Source of the DNA: Diplonema papillatum
Taxonomy: Eukaryota > Euglenozoa > Diplonemea > Diplonemida > Diplonemidae
Length of the DNA stretch: 64,000 nt
Direction: 5' to 3'
NCBI GenBank assembly: GCA_030068145.1
Contig: JAPJBO010000026.1
Coordinates: 434,001-498,000 of the forward strand
Made by a program: the position numbers and the translations under genes. Shown here piece after piece: positions 50,475 through 61,802 of the stretch. The notes beneath the pieces were generated by a model. That model had not been told where the DNA came from. It worked only from the letters and a program-made list of their open reading frames with translations, and made no database searches. Numbering within the stretch: position 1 is the stretch's first letter; each line of letters begins with the position of its first letter.

Positions 50475-51770
50475 CGCACGCTCCTTCCCTCCTGTCGCCA
50501 GCCCCTGGGGATCTGCAACTTGTTTTGCTGTTGTGACAGTAGGACGAAGAACGGTGTTTCTGCACTGGAATCTCCCGTATACTTGAAGAGGCAAACAAGC
50601 AGTCCTTTGGGCTGGCCATGCTCGTGGCGATCTACAAGGGGAGGTGCGCATTTGGATACCAATGGTGACTCCACTGTTAATACATGTCCAGAATCCAGTT
50701 CGATTCAACCCCGTGGCCTTAAACCTGCGGGGTCGAGGATACAATGGGATCGAGATAAGAACGAGAGCAGACCCATACGGGACATTGCCTCTGCCATGTC
50801 CAAACCACCTGTCGCCTGTTGGCGAGTGCTTCCGTCTGCCTGCAGGCGGGGTGCACCTTGGATCCACAATCGCGGGAGTATACCAAAAGGAAAGCTTCAA
50901 GAACGAAGGTCCGCTTTTCCGCAAAACACCCTCGTTTCAGTCGGAGCAGCCTAGCTGGCCTCGATCTACGGCAACCGTTTCCTAGATTCAAACTGAGAAC
51001 GAAGCTCCTGTTTCGTACTGTGAGATTCACAAGCGCGGACGAGGAGCTAAAGCGCCCGCACGGCACCTAAAGGGGTTGTGCCGCCAAAGACAGTACACCG
51101 AATGAAGGCAAGAGTATGCTGTCCAGGACGCGCCTGGGGTTTGCGTAAAAGTAAGTGGGAGGGGTCTCCCAACACAGCGACATGGTGGAACTGCAGACAC
51201 GCAAAAAAGCATCAAGGTGGTACGTACCTTGGAGCTTGGCTCCAGCGCTTAACGCAAATCCCGTAAAGGCGGGAGAGAAAGCAGAGCGGACGGGTTGCCA
51301 TTGCAGATTACAGTAATGCTTGCGCCACAGAAACCAAACTACGCCAGAGCATCTCTCGCTCAGTACTCCTCCTCCGCGTACTTACTGTGACGTCGGTGGA
51401 TCCATCTGCTCGGTCGCAAGCGTCAGCAAGCGCATACGATGGAAGTGGATCCGTCTTATCCTACAGGATGTTCAACAAGCGCATACTGGCAAACAACCCA
51501 CCGATCGCGGCAACGAGAGCTGCGCCGACCATAGCTACCACGATGCTGGGGTAAAGCGGTTTTGCATGTCGCCTTCGAGCAGGCATCAGGAGTCCCCCCT
51601 TTTCGTGTGTAAGTTTACGCCTAAATGGGAGAGTTCTAGTCTTCAACCACGTGCACCACTCTGAAATTCTCGAGTAAACAAGAGAGAGTGCGTGCACTGT
51701 TTGCCCGACTTCAACGGGCCCGCGACTTGAGTACCGCCACGTGAGCGGGTCAATGGTCTCAAAAAGTAGT
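50475..51770. other. No gene recognised
   Basis: A minus-strand stretch, 51470-51585, reads like a short hydrophobic segment (PSIVVAMVGAALVAAIGGLF), but it is not part of a convincing gene. Confidence 0.35.
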
Positions 51771-51772
51771 GC

Positions 51773-52322
51773 ATGTCCCAGAAACTTTTTTTGGACACCC
51801 CTCCCGATGCATACAGTGCATACGAGTCGTACTCTCGTCTCAGCTTCTCGTCTAAACTCTTTACACGACGTTACTGGGGAAGTTTTGGCCGCCAGGCCAT
51901 TTTTTGGACATGGGAGGAAAAGATGCTGTGCCCGGAGGAAAAACACCTGGATTGGCTCTTGCCATCGCGTATGCTGAAAGTTTATGACTCTGTCGTTTTG
52001 ATGGTGCAGTATGCTCCCGCGCTTGAGGCAAGGAGTGGTTGGGAATCGGTGATCCGCGCCATCTCCGATGACCATGTGGGAAGACTTTCAGGAATACCTC
52101 ATAGAGTCTGGTGCGCTGCAGACCCCCTACAGTGCTGGATTGCCCGCATCCCCTGCAGGGAAGCCACGAAGATCCAAGCGAACGCGGCAGGCCGCGAACA
52201 ACTCAACGCTCGATCAGGAGATGGAATGTCTGACTTATTCCCATCGTCGACCCGGAAACAGCCAGGACGGCCCGGAAAGTCCGCCGCGAAAGCGAGCGGG
52301 AGTAGAACTTAACCGGAAATGA
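51773..52322 (+). pseudogene. Frameshifted unknown protein
   Basis: One frame reads KLFTRRYWGSFGRQAIFWTW, EEKMLCPEEKHLDWLLPSRM, VYDSVVLMVQYAPALEARSG and WESVIRAISDD. Near 52068 a second frame takes over with MWEDFQEYLIESGALQTP and a basic, Ser-rich tail ending at 52322. The two halves make sense as one protein interrupted by a +1 shift. The aromatic-rich first half recalls transposase-associated sequences, but I cannot assign a family. Confidence 0.35.
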
Positions 52323-52329
52323 CCAGTTT

Positions 52330-54680
52330 GGCCTCATCCTCATCATCGGACGAACCCATCATAAAGTAACACTAGCCCATGAGCAGTGCTCGCTTGCCTT
52401 CATGGCACGTGCACTTTAAAACTGCTGGAATAATGTCCCGTTCGTAGTCTCGTGGCTTCGTTCCCCAGCCAGCGTCACTGCCGTCGATGGGGTGTTCACA
52501 ACAGTCCACTCCGAGGAAGAACACTCCGGGGGTAAGCTACGCAGATATTCCCCCGAAGAAATGGGAACGCCATGGGGCTTTTGCGTCAGCGGACAAATTT
52601 TGATGACAACGACGGCGAAGATAAAGAAGAGGAGCAGAATGACTTCGATCACGTTTACGAACCTGTCGTATCATTTCAAAAAGGTTTTTGTGGGCACGGG
52701 CACTGGCACCCGACATATCCCAGCCTTGCCGTTGCGTTTTCTAGACTGCTTCTCTGCTTGCGGGCGGTCGGCCACCATCAGATCATCCAATCGCAATCAC
52801 CACGAAGCGGAGCCCGAAAGCGGGCAGTTCGGGAACAAAGCTCTTCGAAAACAAGGGGCTGGAGGAAATGAAAAACGGCAGGCCGCAGGTCACTGGTATT
52901 GTGGTGAAGGAAAGTAGCACAGAAGGTCAAACACAGAGCCGCAATGAGAATAACCTGCTCATGACTATACGAGTTTAGACGAGTAGAGACGAGTTTAGAC
53001 GAGAATGGTACGAGTTTAAACAAGAATGACACGAAACACGAGTCATTTGACGAGGATTTGCAGACCAGAATACGTGTTTAGGGGAGAATCCGACTCGTAC
53101 GCACGGTATGCTACGCAGTGGTGTTATCAAACGTTTGCAAACGCACACATTGACAAACGTGCACAAGAAGGTACTACTACCCCAGCAAGTTTTCTCAGCA
53201 CTCTCTGCAGCACCCAGGGTCTGCCCTCGTGGCTCGAGTGTTCACACGCCGATCCCACTCTCGGATCTCCACAGCGCCCCATGCAGGTTTGAGTCACGTT
53301 TGACATGGATTCTGCAAACGCAAACGTACGTTATAAACGTTTAAACGTTCGACGTTTGCCAGGGAAAATGAAACGCACCAAGAAAGTACTTTCGATCGAC
53401 AGTTTGAAAGAAGTGATTGTAGTTCCCAGCCGAAAACTGAGCGACAGTGACACAGTGGCCGAGAAAAGGAAAGGGTATTGTATCTCTTTCTGCGTTTTCT
53501 TTTATTATAATATTTTGGCTCCGCATTTTGTTCCGGGTTGTCCGGCACATGAGTGATTCCGCAGAACACCGTGCCAACGATAGGACCCAGGCTAGCAGGA
53601 CACAAGTCAATATTACTGGCCCTTGGATCGACCTTTGAAGCTCTGAAACGAGAGAGCCGCAAGTGACTACACTGGTCGACATTTTCGATTGTTCGGAGAG
53701 CCAGTTTTATTTAGCTGCGAAGTGCGAACCTTTTTTTCAGGTCATCGTCACAGACATTTTGAATGAGTCCGGATGAATCAAAATCGTCCAAAGAAGATGT
53801 ACTCAGTATAGCAGAAACTGACAAATGATCTGCGAGGTCGGCGAAAGGAATTAACCGACGGAAACCGAATTGTCGAACACGGGAGCTGCTTGCCGTGCGC
53901 ACGGATAGTACCCGGCGGATCAATGTGCCGAACTAAGCGAGCCTGGCATGTCTGTCGTGATGACCTGTACCTTTTGGGGTTTTCCAAGTGCGGGTGTTCG
54001 TTGATTCGTCCACTAGGCACAGGTGGCGAGACGCGACCCGGCCCAGACTCTGGCCCGCATGTGCCTTTTCCGACCATTTCAAGTGCGCTTACCACAAAAT
54101 CTGGGGCAGTACCACGCCGCCGATGAAAATCCGCATTTTGGTGGAAACACGTGTTCCTGATGACCAATGGAACCTTAGAGGAAAGTGGCAAAGGCCGCCG
54201 TTTTTTTTCAACAGACCTTCGCGGGTTGTTACTTTTTTGGTTGGTGCCGATAGTTTCCGTTGTCTGGAAAAAAAACACTTGACCGGGGTGTCAATCTCCG
54301 GACTGCCCAAGATTACAAGTCAGGCCGAAAGCCCGAACAACTGCACGATTTGCCGGTGTTTGGTCCATCATGTTCCAACATCATCCCCCCTCTATCAAAG
54401 GTCGAATGACTTCTATATTGTTGACAAAACCTTTCAAACAGAACACTACGCAACTCTATTGGGTTTCTGAATAACAACGAACTCCAAAAGGGATATACCC
54501 GGACCTGATTCGGCAATAGAGCGACTTGTCCTGACGCAGAAAATCTGCGCTTTGCGGCAGAACCAATGGTAGTAGCCGGCGCTCGACTCTAGGTGTATTT
54601 CAAAAGGAAACGGGGAACTGTGTCAGCAGCGGTCCGTTCGGAAAGAGTGCGGAAAGGTTTTGACGGAGTATAGCGGCAAC
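52330..54680. other. No gene recognised
   Basis: A stretch near 52970-53040 repeats gacgagtttaga and similar phrases. Palindromic aaacgtt clusters lie at 53128-53355, including aacgtttaaacgtt near 53335. The long frames here are motif-free. Confidence 0.35.
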
Positions 54681-54686
54681 AAACTT

Positions 54687-54749
54687 TCTGTCAGAACCGT
54701 GTTTGTCGTCAGAACCGTGTTTGTCGTCAGAACCGTGTTTGTCGTCGGA
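54687..54749. repeat. 18-bp tandem repeat, three copies plus partial
   Basis: gtcagaaccgtgtttgtc repeats head to tail. Confidence 0.9.
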
Positions 54750-56080
54750 AAGGCCCGCTGAGTAGTCCGGTCTTGAGTAGAAGCAACGCCATCCCGCTCA
54801 CAGGCGAGTCACTCGACTCGAAAAGAACGACTCGGGTGCTTTCGCGCCGACGTTCGGTGGGGTTTCCCTATTTTGCGAGAACGGTGGTCCCCACTTGACG
54901 TGTCAGGTGGGGTGCAGGGAACGAGGTTGTTTGTGTCGTTCTTGCTGTTTCTCTTGCTTACTTTTCCATCGTTCGCGGCGCTTTTTTGCTTGGCATTCAC
55001 CGTATTTCGAATAATTCTGATAGACGGAGAAACACCCGCCCTACGGAAACCCTAGCCCCATACCTAGATATGTGGTCAAAATTGCATTACCGTGTGATCC
55101 CATGGTATTCCAAACCTCATAGCAAGTGGGTCATGTGGTGCCCGACCTCAAGAGTGTTGTCAGTTAGGGCCCCGCCTACCATTTGGTCCGGTACTGTCAA
55201 AATACGGTGATGTGCCGGTGCGTACTGTCCAGGAGGCAAAAACTGGGTTTGTGGCAAGAAAGTAAACCCGGCCGGGGCAAAGCTGGCAAAACACGTAACG
55301 GAGTGGGAAAGTGAAACACTTGCGTGGATTCAGAAGACTGGTTTTTCGTCCCGTCATTTAAAAGGTGGTTGTCATTGAACGAGGTTACTTTTGAGCGTGA
55401 TTCAAAAATGCCTGGCTTGTCACCACCTGAGGACGAACGATCACGATGGTGGAGGCGAAGATTGAAGGCAGGATTTTGTGGCAGACGAAGTGAAGCGGTA
55501 GAAAGTGCGTCCGTGTTGCAAAGGCTGTTTCCGAGTAGCAAGAGCCTAACGTTTTGCGCCGGGCCCACGGAACAGCGTAGTCAGTACCCCCGTTCGTGGT
55601 TAAGGCCGCTGGTAGTAAAGCTTCTGTACGGAGTGTCGAGGTCACCGCAATGTCTGCCTGCCGACGAGAACTGAGGTGCCGCTGTAGGCGCGTCCTCATA
55701 CAATTATCAACAAGGAAGGCGTGCTGAACACCAAAATAAAAAGAGAACGGATCGAGAAGGGGCGGGAGAATTCACAAGACGGGGACTGGGAATTGTTTGA
55801 AACTGTTGCGAGCCTGGTGCAGACAACCGCGAACGCTTGTAACTTGGGTGATGCCTCGTATGCATACAATTTATTAACGTCTGGGGTATCTGTTGCACTC
55901 TGTAACTTTCTTCGCGACGAAAAGGGAAAGCGCCGGCACAGACACGGCTGGACCGCGAAAGACCAGATACACAGCTTCTGTTTGTTACAACAAATACGTG
56001 GCATCGCTCAATGTTGTCGCCTAGCGAATTCGTGTCTACTGGCCAGTGGGTTGCTTGCCTGACTGAGCTAAAACATTTTC
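54750..56080. other. No gene recognised
   Basis: Short frames only, with no defined repeats. Confidence 0.35.
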
Positions 56081-56084
56081 ATTG

Positions 56085-56740
56085 ACATGTTTTCAAGGTT
56101 TTTCATTTGTGTTGAAGCAACCGGACGGGACGGCCGAGAGAGCAGCGAGGTGGACCCACCAGCCCCACCGCAGCCTCAACCTGGACCCCGTGCACATCCT
56201 AAGCACCGAGATAGAGACGTGGACACTCGTCGCGTGCGTGTCGCACCACAAGGGGAAACATGAGACGTGCACGGCGCTCAACCGGTGAGACGTACCGACG
56301 GTGGAGAAGCTGCTGTCGGCACCACCACAGCGCGGATGATGGCCAACCGGGGGCGGTGTGCGAACAAGGCAAAATGCGGCGACTGTTCGACGGCTGCATG
56401 CTGCCGCTGCGCGTGCAGCGCAAGCGCCACCGCCGCTACAAAGGGCGGGCGCAAAGCGAGGCGCCGACGACAACCGGACGGGCAGCCGAGAGACCGCTAA
56501 CGACGCCAGCAAAAAAAGCTGGCAAACGACCTGCGCTGAAGAAGTGAGAGGATTAGCGGCACCCGACGGGAGCCCGATCACCGGCCACAAGCATAAGAAG
56601 TCGATGGTGGGGACGCCGATACCTGAATGCATAAGGAAGAAGAAGGTCCCCACGACTTGCAGCTCGCACAAGAGACCGACCCTCCAAGGCACACCGGTGC
56701 TCTCCAAACCGAGCATGCCTCCTTTTTCGCAGACGTGATC
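56085..56740 (+). pseudogene. Degraded protein with a Cys-rich segment (tentative)
   Basis: The first frame reads QPDGTAERAARWTHQPHRSL, then LVACVSHHKGKHETCTALNR, and stops near 56288. A second frame near 56335-56390 reads RCANKAKCGDCSTAACCRCA, whose dense Cys spacing suggests a zinc-binding module. A third frame runs on to 56738 with basic, low-complexity sequence. Disrupted transposase is the most economical reading, but no family is assigned. Confidence 0.3.
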
Positions 56741-57104
56741 GGAGTCACAAGAAGTCGATCTTGACGACGCAATGGCAGATGACGTCATGAAGTAATCTGA
56801 CCTACGAGGACATGCACTAATCCATGTGGTTCATGTGTGCTCAAAAGAACCCAATGCTTGGTGACGTGTGGGCGCCGCCGGCTATTCTATTAGTTTGCGA
56901 AAATAAAAGACTCGGGAGGGGGGATAGACTGCATGTGTATTCCTATCAAGATAATAGGGCAGAATTTCGACTCTGAAACAAGCACCCCGTTCCCGGTGGT
57001 TGGACACTGGAAGCGGGTCGGCAATGGAAACAAAAACTAAAAATGAACTCGCTTAGACTTTCTAAACTGGAAAGAAGGCACGAACCGGATACATATCAGA
57101 TTTG

Positions 57105-57520
57105 CTAAAGACTTCCTCCGTTCTCTTTTCTCTTCTTTCGGGCAGGTGGGCTGCGCGGCACTGCAACCCCCCTCTGTCTTGCACATACTTTTATTTTACC
57201 CGTCTCCTGTTCTCGCAGGTCCCGTCGTAAGATGCAGGCCATCCAATCGCTAAGATGCTTGATGCCAGCCCCAACAAAAGGGCCGAGCGCAGACCGCGGG
57301 AAGGTAGCGACGGCTATCCAAGATTTGCGACGCGTGAACTCAATGCGGCGGGCAGGCCCGCGGACTTCAGAAAGCACACTTTTGCGCGTCCCTTGCTCGG
57401 TAGTCGTCACGGGTTCACGGGTTTGCCGGTGGACATCTTTGGGCGCGGGGAAGAACGCCGCGCACTCTTCGCTTTTGCAACGACGGGGAGCCGGCACGAA
57501 GCACGTTGGTCGCCTAATTC
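57105..57520 (-). CDS. Candidate exon, unknown (tentative)
   Basis: The minus strand is open from about 57520, after a possible acceptor (aattag), to a stop at 57105. It reads RRCKSEECAAFFPAPKDVHR, FTRRKSWIAVATFPRSALGP and FVGAGIKHLSDWMACILRRD. No ATG lies at the 5' end. Composition is plausible, but the antisense strand is open too. Confidence 0.3.
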
Positions 57521-57524
57521 AAAA

Positions 57525-58270
57525 CCTGTCCTGTAAGCTTTTCGGCCGCGTGCCCCCTAACGACAACATCATGCGAGGAACGAGGCGGGCAAATCGGCAG
57601 AACGCGTGAATGTATTTAAACACCACGGAAACGCGGAGAGAGCGACGAGCACCAAGCCCGGGGTTTGAAGCAGCGAGCACGCTCCTTCAGATACTCCGGC
57701 TGCTTTGGTCCGACGATCGCAAGACTCCGATCGTCTGGCACAGCTGAAGCAGCACGTGTCCTGTCCCATTTTCCGGCGGAGTTGCACTCCGGACCCTCGC
57801 CTGCAGGGCAACAAACCCGTCAGCGCATAATGGCGACCGTCCATGTGCCCAGAAGAACAGATACGAAGATCGCTCCCCGCATCGTCAAAGCGACAGCCTG
57901 CGGCCGTTACCTGTGAGGGCATCAGAGCGTTGCGTGGGCATTCTGCGAGACACTGTGCACGATATTCCATGTAGTTCATGGACTACTTAGCTTTTCATGT
58001 CCTTTCCAGTGTACATTTTGCACAGTAAAGGACGAGTTCTTCAGCGTCTCCTTTGTTTGTGGTTCTGAGGCACGCGATGGGAAGTCCATTAGTACGAATT
58101 GTTCAGTCATGGTAAGTTCAAGTACTTGGTCGGGAAATCCCCACTCAGAATTATCTTAAGGGTTAATGGCGCCGTGCTAATATTGATCCGCTCCCGTCTT
58201 CAAGCCTCGATGAGACATCCATGCTATCCATAGCACCACACCACCACAAAGCACGTAGTATCCTCTACGG
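57525..58270. other. No gene recognised
   Basis: A minus-strand frame, 57569-57979, starts with ATG but shows no motif. Confidence 0.3.
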
Positions 58271-58274
58271 GCTG

Positions 58275-58340
58275 CAGGATGGTATGTGGTATGCTATGCT
58301 ACTACACACACAATGTGGATGGTATGTGGTATGCTATCAG
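58275..58340. repeat. Short tandem duplication
   Basis: ggatggtatgtggtatgcta occurs twice, 36-40 bases apart. Confidence 0.75.
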
Positions 58341-58469
58341 CAGCCACTAGGGCCGGACCTTGGCGAAAACATCCCAATTTGGACCCAGAATTCACGGCGC
58401 CCTTACCGGTAACCGGGGGGTGCCAAAAGATGGAAAGTCGGGCCCGAGCCAACTTTTATGCCCAGATTC

Positions 58470-58565
58470 ACTAAATAGCTGGTCAGCTTCACTAAATAGC
58501 GGTCAGATTCGCTAAAAAGCTGGTCGGATTCACTGAATAGCTAGTCAGAATCATTATGGTCAGAC
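58470..58565. repeat. ~22-bp degenerate tandem repeat
   Basis: Variants of ggtcag-ttcactaaatagc repeat four to five times. Confidence 0.7.
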
Positions 58566-58834
58566 TTATTAGAATCAGACAGAATGACTAATTTTACGCG
58601 CTACCACCCTCAAACACAGATACTATTATACAGATGTAACGTCACCAGAAACACTGAAACTGTGTCTGAAGGCGATCATTTGTCAAGAATCCTGTCCAGA
58701 AAGGTAAAGGGGCCATAGCCAGGAGGGCAGGAGCGTGGTCAGGAGTGGTGTGCAGGGACCCGACCATGGTCACAAGCGCTGGAACAAGTTAAGAACCGCA
58801 GGGACAGGGTGCTATGGGAAACGAGCAGCTGTTT

Positions 58835-58976
58835 AGTAAGTGGCGAAGCCTAAACCCATGAAAAATGCGTAGTAAGTGGCGAAGCCTAAACCCATGAAAA
58901 ATGCGTAGTAAGTGGCGAAGCCTAAAACCATGAAAAATGCGTAGTAAGTGGCGAAGCCTAAACCCATGAAAAATGC
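58835..58976. repeat. 36-bp tandem repeat, four copies
   Basis: Unit agtaagtggcgaagcctaaa followed by cccatgaaaaatgcgt. The minus strand translates as a 12-residue repeat (RIFHGFRLRHLL), a consequence of the unit being a multiple of three. Confidence 0.95.
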
Positions 58977-59001
58977 AACCACCTATCATTTAAGCCTCCT
59001 C

Positions 59002-60865
59002 TGGTGTGATCCAGACCCCGGTAGAAAGTCGGCAAGAAGTCGCCAAGAACCCGGCAGAACTCAGGGTGGGGTCCATTTTTTATTGTTACCTTTCCTGCAG
59101 GAATTCTTAGAACTACTCCGGTTGAGCATCCCAGAGTGGCTTGTATCCTGCGCAGTATTTGCTCGGGCCCAAGGCAAAAAGGTGGGACTTCAGGACCTCC
59201 GATTATACAAAAACAGAGGAATATGAGATGCCAGGGGTGAGATGTGCATGTGGGGTGTGCGACCTCTGAGGCGAAACCGGGTTCTATGCGCAGAAGAAGG
59301 GATAAGGGCCCCCCCACTCAGCCTCAGAATACGGTAAAGCATCAAAATATCCCGCGGCGTTGACAATTTGTGTCAGTATACCCAAACCCAGTATTGGTCG
59401 TCAATTGTGTTTGAATGAGACACTATCGACTTTGTGGGGAATGGATTCGGACGTTTTTGGGTCAGATCGTCGGCGACGTCAGCGAGCGGGAGAGGTGCGG
59501 CCACAACTGACTCTATTGTCAGCCTCAGCCGATGTTTCGACGAAACGCATTCCGTGTCACGTGGATTCTGTCAGCTCTAAAGGGACCCCGAAAGCTGCGA
59601 AGAGGGCCCCATTCCGGTTCTTGAGGAGACTCTTGACTCCCTGGGCAGCAAAGGCGAAAGAGCAAAAAGAACGACGGACTGCCTTGCTTGCAGAGGTTGA
59701 TTGCGACACTGCAACTTGGGCAAAACCGCTTCTGGCGGAGCAGGCCCTTTCGCTAGGCTTGACATCATGTCCATTTTGGCCGAAGTTAAAGTTAGTGGCG
59801 ACCACTGAAGAATCAGACAAAAGGCTCTCTTGGATGAGCTGAAGCAGCACGCTGAGAAGCAACATATGCGAGGTGTTTCGACTAGGCTTCTGAATAATTG
59901 GCAGACCACGACAGCGAAGCGGACACTCCAAGCGAGGTTTTGCGTTGATCTGTTACATTAGTGATGACTCTGGCAGTTCTGATGCGACACGACCCGACAC
60001 AAGCTGTGGGCACAGACACGACGAAGGCGCCAAAAGTGAGATGCACCCGCATTCCGGAGCATCAGGTGCGTGAGCCAGAACCACTATGCTACAGATTTTT
60101 GCAAGCTCCGACATGAAATCTCCCGAAAACCATTTTTGATTTCCCTTTCCTTCAGATCACATAGATGCCTAGATATACCAGGATACCGGCGGGTGCATTT
60201 GAAAGTCGCACCAGGTAGCGAGCGTTCCAGGAGTACGCCCAAGCCTGGTTGGATGAGACAGCAGGGTGGGGCCATACTCGATGCTTTGATGGAAAATGAT
60301 GTGGTGTTCTTCGACACTCTGAACAACGATGGAAAGCATTCGCGATTATCATTCAGGATGACTGGCACTGATTCCATGCAACCATATCAAAGTTCTCCAG
60401 GTCACTGTCGCCCGAGCCTGACAGCTCACGACATCCGAACGGAAGCCAACTCTGTCATGCCTGTAGCTGCTGGATGCGGTCGACATTTCAGTTCAGGTTC
60501 TGCAGATACCTCCAGAATAGCATGCCGGCCCAAGAAATGCCCCCATGAGGGATTTAAGGGATGGGTACCTGGTATACTACCCAATATACCCACCCGGGGG
60601 CATCTATTTCTATACACTACTTAACCCTAACGGCTCTCCTTTTCTCGGTGATTGACACCCGACCTCAGCACTGTATATCCAGGGAGTTTGAAGGCTATTC
60701 TGTTGTCATATCGCGGCAGGTACTGCGTCGACAAATGCTTGAAAGAGCTAGCAGCGACTCGATGGGAGATGCAAGCCGCCAAAAATAAAAAATGGACACC
60801 CCCCCCGGCAGGAACCCGGCAAGAACCCGGCAGAAACCCGGCAGAACTTGGTTTGGATCACACCA
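59002..60865. mobile_element. TIR element (family TGGTGTG) with 5-bp target duplication
   Basis: Ends TGGTGTGATCCAGACC and GGTTTGGATCACACCA are flanked by a direct duplication TCCTC (58997-59001 and 60866-60870). Just inside both ends come short tandem aaccCGGCA units (about 13 bp) and a gg-gtccattttttat block. Length is 1.86 kb. The ends and duplication length match the element at 61803-63599, so both belong to one superfamily. The coding content is fragmented. Confidence 0.82.
59480..59958 (+). pseudogene. Frameshifted protein inside the TIR element
   Basis: One frame reads STKRIPCHVDSVSSKGTPKA, RFLRRLLTPWAAKAKEQKER and TATWAKPLLAEQALSLGLTS. After about 59820 a second frame continues KALLDELKQHAEKQHMRGVS and TRLLNNWQTTTAKRTLQARF to a stop. 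It looks like one former protein, probably encoded by the element. The ccgatgtttcgac-aaacgcattcc sequence at its start also occurs at 12839-12864, inside the large transposase gene but on the other coding strand. Confidence 0.4.
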
Positions 60866-60879
60866 TCCTCAGTCAAAAA

Positions 60880-61062
60880 CTAGGCCGGAAATTGAAGTTC
60901 CTGTCTCCGGAGGACGGCGGCATGCCCACAGCCCGGAGCGGTATTTCTGCCCGACGAAGGTCGCATTTGAAAGACCTGTGTCAGAACTTTCCCACAAAAC
61001 AAACGACAACCACTTTCGATGAGTATTTGGCTTCGTACATGCTCACAGGAATAACCTTGTAG
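60880..61062 (+). pseudogene. C-terminal fragment of a transposon-like protein
   Basis: Reads HLKDLCQNFPTKQTTTTFDE, then YLASYMLTGITL and a stop. It shares its ending with the frame at 38146-38382. It lies just outside the right end of the 59.0 kb element. Confidence 0.4.
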
Positions 61063-61164
61063 TAAACGACGCATTCGTCGTATGTGGTGAAAGGAACCTT
61101 TACCCTACAGGGCTGCCGGATTAACTATCGAAAAAGGGTTTGCCCCCCCTCCCCTAGGCATAGG

Positions 61165-61345
61165 AGGCGGGCGAGTCGCGACTCGCCCCAGACTCGCCCT
61201 AGGGCCCTCGAGCCCCGAAACTCGCCTTTTGACTCGCCCACTCGCCCCAGACTCGCCCCAGACTCGCCCCAGACTCGCCCTAGGGCCCTCGAGCCCCGAA
61301 ACTCGCCTTTTTACTCGCCCACTCGCCCCAGACTCGCCCTCCGTG
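61165..61345. repeat. Nested tandem repeat of actcgcccc units
   Basis: Short ccagactcgcc units are embedded in a larger duplicated block, gccctagggccctcgagccc followed by cgaaactcgcc. Confidence 0.9.
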
Positions 61346-61483
61346 GACCATGGTGACACACGTCGAAGAGCGCACTCCTCCTCGATTCCGACCTGTTTTG
61401 CCGCTGCCGCCGTGCTCATGAGCCCGAGGGCTGCCGATCCTGTTACGGCGCATGACACAAGTGCAGGAGAAGGGGTGGGGGTG

Positions 61484-61525
61484 AGAAAATCTTGATATTT
61501 TGGCAGGATACTGCCTAGTGTGCTG
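61484..61525. repeat. Short palindromic motif, third copy
   Basis: gagaaaatcttga, then ttttggcag-gata-ctgcctag. Confidence 0.5.
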
Positions 61526-61797
61526 AAGGTCTGCCCTCACACAATGCACATGGAGCTTCCAGGTCGTCATCGTCGGCGTCGTCGTCAGCGACAAAAGCGG
61601 CATCACCATGCATCCGCAGAAACAGTCGGTTGACGAATGTTTGCGGATCCATGGTGGCGCAGCGTATCTTCTCCATGGCGTTCGTCACCGAGAAGACGCT
61701 GTCGACTCCCGTCACCCTTAGCTGTGCGGCTCCGTGATGGGTCGACAGCGCGGGAACTTCTCTGCTGCCGTCCCCCCCCCCAACACGTGTTTCTCCA
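61526..61797. other. No gene recognised
   Basis: A (GTC/GAC)-rich stretch near 61565-61595. Nothing else. Confidence 0.35.
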
Positions 61798-61802
61798 CCA
61801 TA

